Under the pieces are notes generated by a model. It was not told where the DNA came from. It was given only the letters and a program-made list of their open reading frames with translations, and ran no database searches. The position numbers were made by a program, and so were the translations under genes. From positions 53,499 to 117,498 of the forward strand of contig PAZE01000006.1 in the NCBI GenBank assembly GCA_002716065.1: DNA of 64,000 bases, given 5' to 3'. This document shows, one piece after another, positions 16,276 through 24,289 of this stretch; position 1 is the stretch's first letter, and each line of letters begins with the position of its first letter. The DNA comes from Crocinitomicaceae bacterium (GTDB lineage: Bacteria > Bacteroidota > Bacteroidia > Flavobacteriales_D > Parvicellaceae).

Positions 16276-17742
16276 ATGAGTAAAAAGATAGAAGAATTAA
16301 AATTTTCTGGAGAATGGGATTTGGCTCCAGCTCCTGAAAGCACTAATCATATTTCAGTTAAAAAAGAATATCAATTGTTTATCGGTGGTAAATTTGTAAA
16401 GCCAAAAAAAGGAAAATATTTTTCTACCATAAATCCTGCTACAGAAAAAAAGCTATCTTCTATAGCTGAGGCTTCAAAAGAGGATGTTGATCGTGCGGTA
16501 AAAGCAGCTAGAAAAGCACATAGTGGGGTATGGTCATCAACTAGTGCCAAAGAAAGAGGGAAATACATTTACCGAATAGCGCGACTAATACAAGAAAAAT
16601 CTAGAGAATTTGCTGTTATTGAGTCTTTGGATGGTGGTAAGCCAATTCGTGAGTCCAGAGATGTGGATATTCCAATTGCAGCAGCGCACTTTTTTTATTA
16701 TGCTGGATGGGCGGATAAATTAAATTATGCCTTCCCCAATCAAAATCCTTCATCTTTAGGTGTTGCGGGTCAGATTATTCCTTGGAATTTTCCGTTAATG
16801 ATGGCAGCGTGGAAAATTGCACCTGCATTAGCTACTGGAAATACTGTTGTTCTAAAACCTGCAGAAACTACTTCATTAACGGCACTTAAATTGGCTGAAG
16901 TTATTCAAGAGGCGGATTTACCCCCAGGAGTTGTTAATATAATTACAGGTGCAGGAGCTACTGGTTCGGATATAGTTAACCACAAAGATATTGATAAAAT
17001 TGCTTTTACTGGTTCAACAGGTGTTGGGAAAATTATTATGAAATCTATTGCTGGGACTGCAAAAAAGTCAACTATGGAGCTTGGAGGAAAAGCAGCAAAT
17101 ATTGTTTTTGAAGATGCTCCTTTAGATCAGGCTGTTGAAGGTATTATTAATGGAATTTATTTCAATCAAGGCCATGTTTGTTGTGCGGGGTCTAGATTAT
17201 TTGTTCAGGAGTCAATTTATGATACGCTGTTAAGAAAGCTAAAAGATAGAATGCAATCCTTAATTGTTGGAAATCCACTTGATAAAAACACAGATATAGG
17301 AGCCATTAATTCAAAAGAACAGCTTGGAGTAATCAACAAATACTTATCCCTGGGCAAGAAAGAAGGTGCAGATATGTTTCAACCTAGTTGTGATATTCCT
17401 TCTAAAGGATTTTGGTGTGCTCCAACGTTATTTACCAATGTTTCTCAATCTCATGCCATTGCTAAGGAAGAAATTTTTGGACCTGTACTAGCTGTGCAGA
17501 CTTTTAGAACAATTGATGAAGTTATAACAAAAGCCAATAACACTCCATTTGGCTTGTCTGCTGGTGTATGGACTGATAAAGGTTCAAAAGTATTTAATTT
17601 AACTTCTAAAATGCGAGCTGGAGTAGTTTGGGCTAACACCTACAACAAATTTGACCCCACTTCTCCTTTTGGCGGATACAAGGAAAGCGGTCACGGAAGA
17701 GAAGGTGGGTTGCATGGTTTAGCTCCTTATTTAAAGTTTTAA
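16276..17742 (+). CDS. Aldehyde dehydrogenase, catalytically complete
   Basis: A 488-residue NAD(P)-dependent aldehyde dehydrogenase. Visible landmarks are IPWNFP (169-173), the coenzyme Lys in VVLKPAE (Lys194), FTGSTGVGK, the general base Glu268 in MELGGK, and the nucleophile Cys302 in NQGHVCCAGSR. EEIFGPVL and the terminal PFGGYKESGHGREGG follow. The first ~30 residues are an extension ahead of the ALDH core. It lies 3 bp after deoC and 2 bp before a degenerate ALDH paralogue, so all three are surely co-transcribed. The natural substrate is not deducible from sequence; acetaldehyde from the DeoC reaction is the contextual guess. Confidence 0.93.
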   Translation: MSKKIEELKFSGEWDLAPAPESTNHISVKKEYQLFIGGKFVKPKKGKYFSTINPATEKKLSSIAEASKEDVDRAVKAARKAHSGVWSSTSAKERGKYIYRIARLIQEKSREFAVIESLDGGKPIRESRDVDIPIAAAHFFYYAGWADKLNYAFPNQNPSSLGVAGQIIPWNFPLMMAAWKIAPALATGNTVVLKPAETTSLTALKLAEVIQEADLPPGVVNIITGAGATGSDIVNHKDIDKIAFTGSTGVGKIIMKSIAGTAKKSTMELGGKAANIVFEDAPLDQAVEGIINGIYFNQGHVCCAGSRLFVQESIYDTLLRKLKDRMQSLIVGNPLDKNTDIGAINSKEQLGVINKYLSLGKKEGADMFQPSCDIPSKGFWCAPTLFTNVSQSHAIAKEEIFGPVLAVQTFRTIDEVITKANNTPFGLSAGVWTDKGSKVFNLTSKMRAGVVWANTYNKFDPTSPFGGYKESGHGREGGLHGLAPYLKF

Positions 17743-17744
17743 TT

Positions 17745-18629
17745 ATGACAAAAAGAATAGATGTACTAAAGACATATAAGATTTTTATTGATGGTAAATT
17801 TCCAAGAACAGAATCTGGAAGGTATTACACGCTTTCCAATAACGGAAAAGGCATTGCCAATATTTGTCTTTCATCAAGAAAAGATGTTAGAAATGCAGTT
17901 GTAGCCTCTAGAAAAGCATTTGGAAGTTGGTCTGGAAGATCAGCATATAATAGAGCTCAAGTTTTATACCGAATAGCTGAGATGATTGAAGGTCGAAGAG
18001 ATCAATTTGTTGCCGAAATTATTTCTATGGGGGGTAGTAAAAATGCAGCCGAAAATGAAGTTAATAATTCAATTGATAGACTTATTTATTATGCTGGATG
18101 GTGTGATAAAATCAACCAAGTTTTTGGTGCTGTTAACCCAGTAGCGTCTAGTCATTTTAATTTTTCACTTTTAGAGCCAATGGGGGTTGTAGGAATTATA
18201 GCTCCGGCCGATTATTCTTTGCTTGGAATAGTTTCTGCAATGCTTCCTGCACTAGCAGCAGGAAATCCTGTTGTTGTACTTGCATCTGAGCAAAAACCAT
18301 TGTGTTCAGTTACTTTGGCTGAAGTTCTTGCCACATCAGATGTTCCTTCAGGGGTAGTAAATATTCTAACGGGTAATACCAGTGAGTTGATTCCTCATCT
18401 TTCAGCTCATATGGATGTAAATGCAATTTTCTATTGCAAGAACAACCCAAAAGAGATTAATCAAATTCAATTAGCTGCTGTTGATAACTTAAAAAGAATA
18501 GTTTTGTCCAAAAATTCAGACTGGAATAATTCAGCACATGAAACGCCTTATTATATTTCAGATTTTATGGAAACTAAAACTACTTGGCATCCAATTGAGC
18601 AAATTGCAGGATCTGGATCTGGATATTAA
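17745..18629 (+). CDS. ALDH-family protein lacking the catalytic domain
   Basis: A 294-residue protein homologous to the N-terminal coenzyme-binding half of the preceding enzyme: it shares IDGKFPRTESGRYY, VLYRIAEMIEGRR, YYAGWCDKINQVFG and LAEVLATSDVPSGVVNILTG. The adenosine-binding Lys motif VVLKPAE has become VVLASEQ. The MELGGK glutamate is missing, and the whole catalytic domain with the Cys nucleophile is absent. After FYCKNNP it becomes unlike ALDH and ends in SGSGSGY. The frame is clean and of normal codon style, so it is a retained non-enzymatic paralogue and not a fresh truncation. It probably pairs with, or regulates, the active enzyme encoded 2 bp upstream; this is inference. Confidence 0.78.
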   Translation: MTKRIDVLKTYKIFIDGKFPRTESGRYYTLSNNGKGIANICLSSRKDVRNAVVASRKAFGSWSGRSAYNRAQVLYRIAEMIEGRRDQFVAEIISMGGSKNAAENEVNNSIDRLIYYAGWCDKINQVFGAVNPVASSHFNFSLLEPMGVVGIIAPADYSLLGIVSAMLPALAAGNPVVVLASEQKPLCSVTLAEVLATSDVPSGVVNILTGNTSELIPHLSAHMDVNAIFYCKNNPKEINQIQLAAVDNLKRIVLSKNSDWNNSAHETPYYISDFMETKTTWHPIEQIAGSGSGY

Positions 18630-18638
18630 TTTTACTGT

Positions 18639-18860
18639 ATGAATGTTTCAAAAAAAAGACATGTGGCAAAAACCATTACCTGGAGAATTTTAGCCACTTT
18701 AACAACAACAATAATTGCATGGATTATTTCTGGAGATCCCAAAACTGGTTTTGCTGTTGGTGGAATAGAGTTTTTTGTTAAAATGCCGGTGTATTATTTT
18801 CATGAACGTCTTTGGTATAGGTCAAATTTTGGTTTAAATAATAGAAAAAGTGAAAAGTAA
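18639..18860 (+). CDS. DUF2061 small membrane protein
   Basis: A 73-residue protein with the DUF2061 pattern: basic start with KKRHVAKTITWRILATL, a first membrane helix running through TTTIIAWIISG, a short loop GDPKTGFAVGGIE, and an amphipathic second segment ending KMPVYYFHERLWYR. The function is unknown. In marine Bacteroidota and Proteobacteria, DUF2061 genes recur beside cysC/cysN/cysQ, and here it overlaps the start of cysQ by 11 bp. The link to PAPS metabolism is by association only. Confidence 0.85.
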   Translation: MNVSKKRHVAKTITWRILATLTTTIIAWIISGDPKTGFAVGGIEFFVKMPVYYFHERLWYRSNFGLNNRKSEK

Positions 18861-19605
18861 TCAGCTGCTGCAATTAGCAAAAAGTGCTGCTATTTTGGCA
18901 GGAGAAGAAATTTTAAAGGTTTACAATAAAGATTTTGACGTTTCTTACAAGGAAGATGAATCGCCTTTGACAATAGCAGATAAAAATGCAAATACTGTTA
19001 TTGAAAAGATGCTTTTGGAATCAAAAATCCCTATTCTAAGTGAGGAGGGAAGGCAAGTTCCATTTGAAGAAAGAAAAAATTGGGATAAACTTTGGATAGT
19101 AGACCCGCTTGATGGAACTAAAGAATTTGTAAAAAGAAATGGTGAATTTACCGTTAATATTGCTTTAATAGAAAATGGTTCTCCAGTAATGGGAGTTATT
19201 TATGTTCCTGTAACAAATGTGTTGTATTATGCATCTGAAGAAGGAGCATTTAAAGAGAGCAAAAATAGTATAGATAAACTACCTATTGTGACAGATAGGC
19301 AAAGTTTTATTGCTGTAGGTAGTAGGTCCCATCAATCTCCAGAAACAAAGGCTTATTTTGATTCTTTGATCAATAAGCATGGTAAAGTTGAAGTAATTTC
19401 CATGGGTAGCTCACTGAAAATTTGCTTAGTAGCTGAAGGTAAAGCTGATGTTTATCCAAGGTTTGCCCCCACAATGGAATGGGATACCGCAGCAGGTCAT
19501 GCGATTGCAAATTATGCTAATAAAAAGTTAATTGATTACAAAACAAAAAATGAAATGAAATACAACAGAGAACAGTTACTAAATAACTGGTTCATTGTTT
19601 CTTAA
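18850..19605 (+). CDS. cysQ: 3'(2'),5'-bisphosphate nucleotidase CysQ
   Basis: CysQ hydrolyses PAP (the by-product of PAPS use) to AMP and so relieves inhibition of sulfotransferases and PAPS reductase. The 251-residue protein is in the inositol monophosphatase superfamily. It has SPLTIADKNAN, ILSEEG, the metal-binding DPLDGTKEFVKRNGEFTVNIAL block, VGSRSH and the second metal motif MEWDTAAGHAI. The start is a GTG at 18850, inside the DUF2061 gene, matching the usual N-terminus (LLQLAKSAAILAGEEIL). It shares sulfate activation with cysC/D/N but is transcribed on the other strand, after deoC and the ALDH genes. Confidence 0.94.
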   Translation: MKSNQLLQLAKSAAILAGEEILKVYNKDFDVSYKEDESPLTIADKNANTVIEKMLLESKIPILSEEGRQVPFEERKNWDKLWIVDPLDGTKEFVKRNGEFTVNIALIENGSPVMGVIYVPVTNVLYYASEEGAFKESKNSIDKLPIVTDRQSFIAVGSRSHQSPETKAYFDSLINKHGKVEVISMGSSLKICLVAEGKADVYPRFAPTMEWDTAAGHAIANYANKKLIDYKTKNEMKYNREQLLNNWFIVS

Positions 19606-19615
19606 ATTTTTTTAA

Positions 19616-20704
19616 ATGAATAAGAGGGCGTTAATTACAGGTATTACTGGTCAAGATGGAGCCTATTTGGCAGAGTTTTTATTAGAAAAAGGCTATGAAG
19701 TTCATGGTATTAAACGAAGATCTTCCTCATTAAATACAGATCGAATTAACCACCTTTATGTTGATTTACATGAAAAAGATGTTCGTTTAAAATTACATTA
19801 TGGTGATTTAACTGATTCTACCAATTTGATTCGTATTGTTCAAGAAGTTCAACCAGACGAGATATATAATTTAGCTGCTCAATCTCACGTAAAGGTTTCT
19901 TTTGATTCTCCTGAATATACCGCCAATACTGATGCAATAGGTACACTAAGAATTTTAGAAGCCATTCGTATTTTAAAGATGTCCGAAAGAGTTAAATTTT
20001 ATCAAGCATCTACTTCAGAATTGTATGGATTAGCACAGGAGGTTCCTCAAAATGAACAAACACCATTTTATCCTAGAAGCCCTTACGGAGTTGCTAAATT
20101 GTATGCTTTTTGGATTGTGAAAAATTATAGAGAAGCATACAATATGTTTGCCTGTAACGGTATTTTATTTAACCATGAAAGTCCAATAAGAGGAGAGACA
20201 TTTGTAACACGCAAAATAACACGCGCAGTTGCTCGAATTTCTCTTGGGTTACAACAAAAAATATACATTGGAAATTTAGATGCCAAAAGAGACTGGGGAC
20301 ACGCAAAAGATTACATTGAAGGTATGTGGTTAATGTTACAGCAAGATGTTCCAGATGATTTTGTTTTGGCAACTGGAAAAACTAACACGGTAAGGTATTT
20401 TTGCGAATTGGCATTTAAAGAAGTTGGTATAGAGATTGAATGGAAAGGAGAAGGAGATAATGAAAAAGGGCTAAATTCCAAAGATGGTTCTGTTTTAATA
20501 GAGGTAGATAAAAATTATTATCGTCCTACAGAAGTAGATTTACTTATAGGTGACCCGTCAAAAGCAAATAAGGAGTTAGGATGGAAACATACATATAGTT
20601 TAGAATCTATGGTTGCTGAAATGGTTAAATCGGATATAGAAATCTTCAAAAAAGAGCAAATCCTAAAAGAGAAAGGATTTAAAGTCGATAATTGTTTAGA
20701 TTGA
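19616..20704 (+). CDS. gmd: GDP-mannose 4,6-dehydratase
   Basis: Gmd converts GDP-D-mannose to GDP-4-keto-6-deoxy-D-mannose, the first step to GDP-L-fucose. The 362-residue short-chain dehydrogenase has the NADP-binding [39 protein letters not shown] (catalytic Ser/Thr), [14 protein letters not shown] (Tyr-x3-Lys) and [16 protein letters not shown]. All are characteristic of Gmd and not of other nucleotide-sugar dehydratases. The start is ATG. Its stop overlaps the fcl start by one base (TGATG), so the two steps are translated together. It heads the surface polysaccharide block that runs to 25809. Confidence 0.97.
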   Translation: MNKRALITGITGQDGAYLAEFLLEKGYEVHGIKRRSSSLNTDRINHLYVDLHEKDVRLKLHYGDLTDSTNLIRIVQEVQPDEIYNLAAQSHVKVSFDSPEYTANTDAIGTLRILEAIRILKMSERVKFYQASTSELYGLAQEVPQNEQTPFYPRSPYGVAKLYAFWIVKNYREAYNMFACNGILFNHESPIRGETFVTRKITRAVARISLGLQQKIYIGNLDAKRDWGHAKDYIEGMWLMLQQDVPDDFVLATGKTNTVRYFCELAFKEVGIEIEWKGEGDNEKGLNSKDGSVLIEVDKNYYRPTEVDLLIGDPSKANKELGWKHTYSLESMVAEMVKSDIEIFKKEQILKEKGFKVDNCLD

Positions 20705-21639
20705 TGCTTCCAAATGATAAAATATATGTAGCGGGTCACAATGGAATGGTGGGTTCTGCAATAGTTAGAAAGCTGTCTTCACAAGGATATAATAATGTTA
20801 TTGTTAAAAATTCTTCAGAGCTAGATTTAAGAAATCAGCATCAAGTACGTTTATTTTTTGAAAAAAATAGACCGAGCTATGTTTTTCTTGCTGCGGCAAA
20901 AGTTGGTGGTATTATAGCTAATAACTCTTTTAAGGCAGATTTTATCTATGATAATTTGATGATTCAAACAAATGTCCTTAATTCTAGCCATCAAACAGGA
21001 GTTGATAAAGTTTTGTTTTTAGGTTCCTCTTGTATTTATCCAAAATTTGCGCGCCAACCTATTTCTGAATCTGAATTATTATCTGGAAGTCTTGAATCAA
21101 CTAATGATGCCTATGCAATTGCAAAAATTGCCGGTATTAAAATGTGTCAATCCTACAGAGAACAACATGGATTTAATTGTATTAGCGTTATGCCTACTAA
21201 TTTATATGGTCCAAATGATAATTACGATTTAAAAAATTCTCATGTTCTGCCCGCTTTAATTAGAAAGTTTCATGAAGCAAAAATTAACAAATTACCGTCT
21301 GTTGAGGTCTGGGGCTCCGGAAATCCTAAAAGAGAATTCCTTCATGTAGATGATTTGGCTGATGCTTGTTTGTTTTTAATGAATAAATACAATTCAAGTG
21401 AAATTATTAATGTTGGTACAGGACAAGATTTATCAATTAATGAATTAGCTTTACTTATTAAGAAGGTGACTGGTTACAAAGGTGAAATTTCTTATAACAC
21501 CAATAAACCTGATGGGACACCAAGAAAACTTTTAGATGTTTCCAAGTTGCAAGCTCTTGGATGGGAGCATAAAATAAATCTTTTAAAAGGAGTTAATAGT
21601 GTTTATGAAGAGTATAGTAAATTATACAAAGCTCAATAG
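20704..21639 (+). CDS. fcl: GDP-L-fucose synthase
   Basis: Fcl (WcaG) epimerises and reduces GDP-4-keto-6-deoxymannose to GDP-L-fucose. The 311-residue protein has AGHNGMVGSAIVRKL, LAAAKVGGIIANN, GSSCIYPKFARQP, the catalytic YAIAKIAG and PTNLYGPNDNYD, followed by the substrate segment GSGNPKREFLHVDDLADA. I chose ATG 20704 over a TTG at 20692; it overlaps the gmd stop and gives the family N-terminus. The 3' end overlaps the first Wzi-like gene by 35 bp. Together with gmd it supplies fucose for a capsule, O-antigen or glycoprotein glycan. Confidence 0.96.
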   Translation: MLPNDKIYVAGHNGMVGSAIVRKLSSQGYNNVIVKNSSELDLRNQHQVRLFFEKNRPSYVFLAAAKVGGIIANNSFKADFIYDNLMIQTNVLNSSHQTGVDKVLFLGSSCIYPKFARQPISESELLSGSLESTNDAYAIAKIAGIKMCQSYREQHGFNCISVMPTNLYGPNDNYDLKNSHVLPALIRKFHEAKINKLPSVEVWGSGNPKREFLHVDDLADACLFLMNKYNSSEIINVGTGQDLSINELALLIKKVTGYKGEISYNTNKPDGTPRKLLDVSKLQALGWEHKINLLKGVNSVYEEYSKLYKAQ

Positions 21640-23179
21640 TAGAGGCTTAGTTTTATGTTGCTTCTTACTTTTTGTTGGAGCCTTTTTTGGTTCTACTTTT
21701 TGTCAAAACAAGAACTTCCCTTTCGAATTTAATTTTCAGCAACGTTTAACAAGTTCTATTAAGCATCGATCCATAAGGCCATATAATGAAGGTATTAATC
21801 AAATAAAGTACACCAACTTTTATGTTGATAGCGCTGAACGAGACTCCAGGTTTTATCGATTTGTTTTTAAAAAAAGCGTTTTAGATGTAGTCGATAACGA
21901 TGTAACTCTAAAAGCAGATCCGCTATTTAATTTTGCAGTTGGCAATTTATCTAACAGTAATCTTTATAGATATTTTACCAACTCTAGAGGTTTTAGGGTG
22001 CTTGCTGATTTAGGAAAAAAGGTTTCGTTTGAAACTAGATTTTACGAAAACCAGATGATTTATCCTGAGTATCTAGATGCTATAGCTGATCAAAGAGGCA
22101 TAGGAATTGGAATAGGTAGGTCAAAACCATTTAAAGATTATGGGCTTGATGCTGCAACAGCATCAGGATATATTTCATATTCACCAAATCAATTAATAAA
22201 TTTTCAATTTGGTCATGGAAGGCACTTTTTTGGAAATGGATATCGTTCTTTATTACTTAGTGATTATGCTCCTAATTACCCTTATTTTTCTGGACAATAT
22301 CTCTTTTTAAATGGTAAAATAGCCTATAAGCATATCACCGCATGGATGCACAGCAGAGATAGAACACCTGGTTCAGGAATTTCTGCCGAAACAATCTATA
22401 AAAGAAAAGCATCTTCTTTTAACCTACTTTCTTTTTCATTAAATGAGAATTTAGAGTTTAGTTTTTTTGAAGGTGTTATTCATAAATCATACGATGAAAA
22501 TTTAGGAACTATACATCCAGATTTTTCATTTTACTTGCCAGTTTTTGGATCATCTATTTTAGTTAATTACCAGGATTCAAAAATCAATCGTGTTTATGGA
22601 GCTTCTTTCTCATCATTATTTGTTAAAAAAATTGAGTTGTATGGACAGACAATGCTACATGAATCCGCAAATTTGGCCTTTCAATCTGGTATTAAATGGC
22701 TTGCACCATTTCAAATAAAAAATAGTTATTTGTTAATAGAATACAATTATATAAAAACATTTTCATATACTGTAGATAGCTCAAGAATTCTTCAAACCTA
22801 CACCCACAATGGGCATGAGCTTGCACATCCTTTAGGAAGTGGAGTGTCTGAGCTAATTATTAAAGGATATTTTGAGCACAAGAAATTTCTTCTTAATGTG
22901 CAATTTTCCAATTTTATAACTGAGTTTTCAGATGATAATCAAGGGGCTGATATTTTTCTACCCCATTCTTCATTAGCTACAGATTTGGTAAAACACAACA
23001 ATACATACTCTTTCATTGAATTAGGGTATTTATTGAATGTTCAAACGCAAATGAAAGTCTTTGTTAGCTTTACTAATAGAACAAATTTATCTGTAATTCA
23101 ACCTACTCAAAACTACCCATCAAAGTTCTTTTTTGTTGGCTTTAGAACCAACTTAATAAATAATTATTATGATCAATAA
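21605..23179 (+). CDS. Wzi-like capsule assembly outer membrane protein (copy 1)
   Basis: A 524-residue exported protein. It has an N-terminal signal segment (LVLCCFLLFVGAFFGSTFC) followed by alternating aromatic beta-barrel sequence ending VGFRTNLINNYY. The signature FGHGRHFFGNGYRSLLLSDY, continuing with APNYPYF, is the conserved block of Wzi-type proteins. Wzi surface-anchors group 1 capsule in E. coli, and Bacteroidota homologues accompany polysaccharide genes. I chose ATG 21605; a GTG at 21599 adds two residues. It overlaps fcl by 35 bp and precedes a WecA-like gene by 9 bp. A second Wzi-like protein follows that gene. The function is inferred from family and place. Confidence 0.82.
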   Translation: MKSIVNYTKLNSRGLVLCCFLLFVGAFFGSTFCQNKNFPFEFNFQQRLTSSIKHRSIRPYNEGINQIKYTNFYVDSAERDSRFYRFVFKKSVLDVVDNDVTLKADPLFNFAVGNLSNSNLYRYFTNSRGFRVLADLGKKVSFETRFYENQMIYPEYLDAIADQRGIGIGIGRSKPFKDYGLDAATASGYISYSPNQLINFQFGHGRHFFGNGYRSLLLSDYAPNYPYFSGQYLFLNGKIAYKHITAWMHSRDRTPGSGISAETIYKRKASSFNLLSFSLNENLEFSFFEGVIHKSYDENLGTIHPDFSFYLPVFGSSILVNYQDSKINRVYGASFSSLFVKKIELYGQTMLHESANLAFQSGIKWLAPFQIKNSYLLIEYNYIKTFSYTVDSSRILQTYTHNGHELAHPLGSGVSELIIKGYFEHKKFLLNVQFSNFITEFSDDNQGADIFLPHSSLATDLVKHNNTYSFIELGYLLNVQTQMKVFVSFTNRTNLSVIQPTQNYPSKFFFVGFRTNLINNYYDQ

Positions 23180-23188
23180 CAATAAGAT

Positions 23189-24289
23189 ATGACAGGTAGT
23201 TTAATTCTTTTTTTGGGTTTTATAAGTGCATTTGTTGTTGTTTTTTTAGCAACACCATCTTTGATTAAAGTAGCTAAGCTTAAACACTTAGTGGATGAGC
23301 CAAAGGAACAGAGAAAGATGCATGGTTGGAGTATTCCTACAATTGGAGGAATAGTTATTTTTGGATCTGTTATTTTTTCTTACTCTCTTTGGTTCCCTGA
23401 AAAGTATAATCACATTCCTCATATGCTAACCAACTTTAAAGCCCTTACTGCTTGTTTAATCATTTTATTTTTTGTTGGAATAAAAGATGATATAATAGGA
23501 ACTGCTCCTGCAAAAAAGCTAATTGCACATTTTGTAGTTGGGTTTATTTTAGTAATAATGGCAGACATTAGAATTTATGATATGCATGGAATTTTTGGTG
23601 TTTATCAAAAATTGGATCTTTGGCAAAGTTATTTACTGTCCTTTTTTGTGTATATAGTTATAATTAATGCGGTTAATTTAATAGATGGGTTAGATGGGTT
23701 GGCTGCCGGAATAGGGTTGTTGGCTTCTGTTGCCTTTGGATTTATTTTTTACTATTCAGAAAATGTTCCGCTTTCCTTATTGGCATTTGTTCTTTCAGGT
23801 TCATTATTAGGGTTTTTAATTTTCAATTTTTCTCCAGCAAGAATATTTATGGGAGATTCTGGTTCTTTGCTAATTGGTTTGGTGCTTTGTGTTTTGGCTA
23901 TAAACTCTATAAGTGAAGATTATTCTAATTCACCTGATTGGTTGAGTTTGCTTAATAAACCTGTTCTTGCCATGTCTATTTTGGTTTATCCTTTAGTTGA
24001 TACAATTAGAGTTTTTAGTTTAAGGGTAATGAGAGGAAAATCTCCTCTTGTTGCAGATAAAAATCATATTCACCATCATCTTTCAAGAAGGGGGTTAGGT
24101 CACATAGGCTCAGATTTGTTACTTTATTTATACACCTTATTGATCGTTTCATCACAGGTGATATTGCAATTGTATTTTGAAGTTCAACAGCCAACTATTG
24201 TTTTTTTAGTTCAGCTTTTTATTTCTATTTCTATAATGTTACTTGTATTTATACTTATAAAACCTAAAGGAAAAAAGCTTGAAAATTAA
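23189..24289 (+). CDS. Undecaprenyl-phosphate GlcNAc-1-phosphate transferase, WecA/MraY family
   Basis: A 366-residue polytopic inner-membrane enzyme that moves a HexNAc-1-phosphate from UDP-sugar to undecaprenyl phosphate, starting assembly of O-antigen, capsule or teichoic-like polymers. It has about ten or eleven hydrophobic helices and the family motifs in order: DEPKEQRKMH, GIKDDIIG, VNLIDGLDGLAAG (catalytic Asp pair), RIFMGDSGSLLIG and the HIHHHLSRRGLGH loop that separates the WecA/TagO group from MraY. It overlaps the following Wzi-like gene by one base (TAATG). With gmd and fcl it makes a lipid-linked, probably fucosylated glycan the likely product. The acceptor sugar is not determined by sequence. 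Confidence 0.91.
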   Translation: MTGSLILFLGFISAFVVVFLATPSLIKVAKLKHLVDEPKEQRKMHGWSIPTIGGIVIFGSVIFSYSLWFPEKYNHIPHMLTNFKALTACLIILFFVGIKDDIIGTAPAKKLIAHFVVGFILVIMADIRIYDMHGIFGVYQKLDLWQSYLLSFFVYIVIINAVNLIDGLDGLAAGIGLLASVAFGFIFYYSENVPLSLLAFVLSGSLLGFLIFNFSPARIFMGDSGSLLIGLVLCVLAINSISEDYSNSPDWLSLLNKPVLAMSILVYPLVDTIRVFSLRVMRGKSPLVADKNHIHHHLSRRGLGHIGSDLLLYLYTLLIVSSQVILQLYFEVQQPTIVFLVQLFISISIMLLVFILIKPKGKKLEN

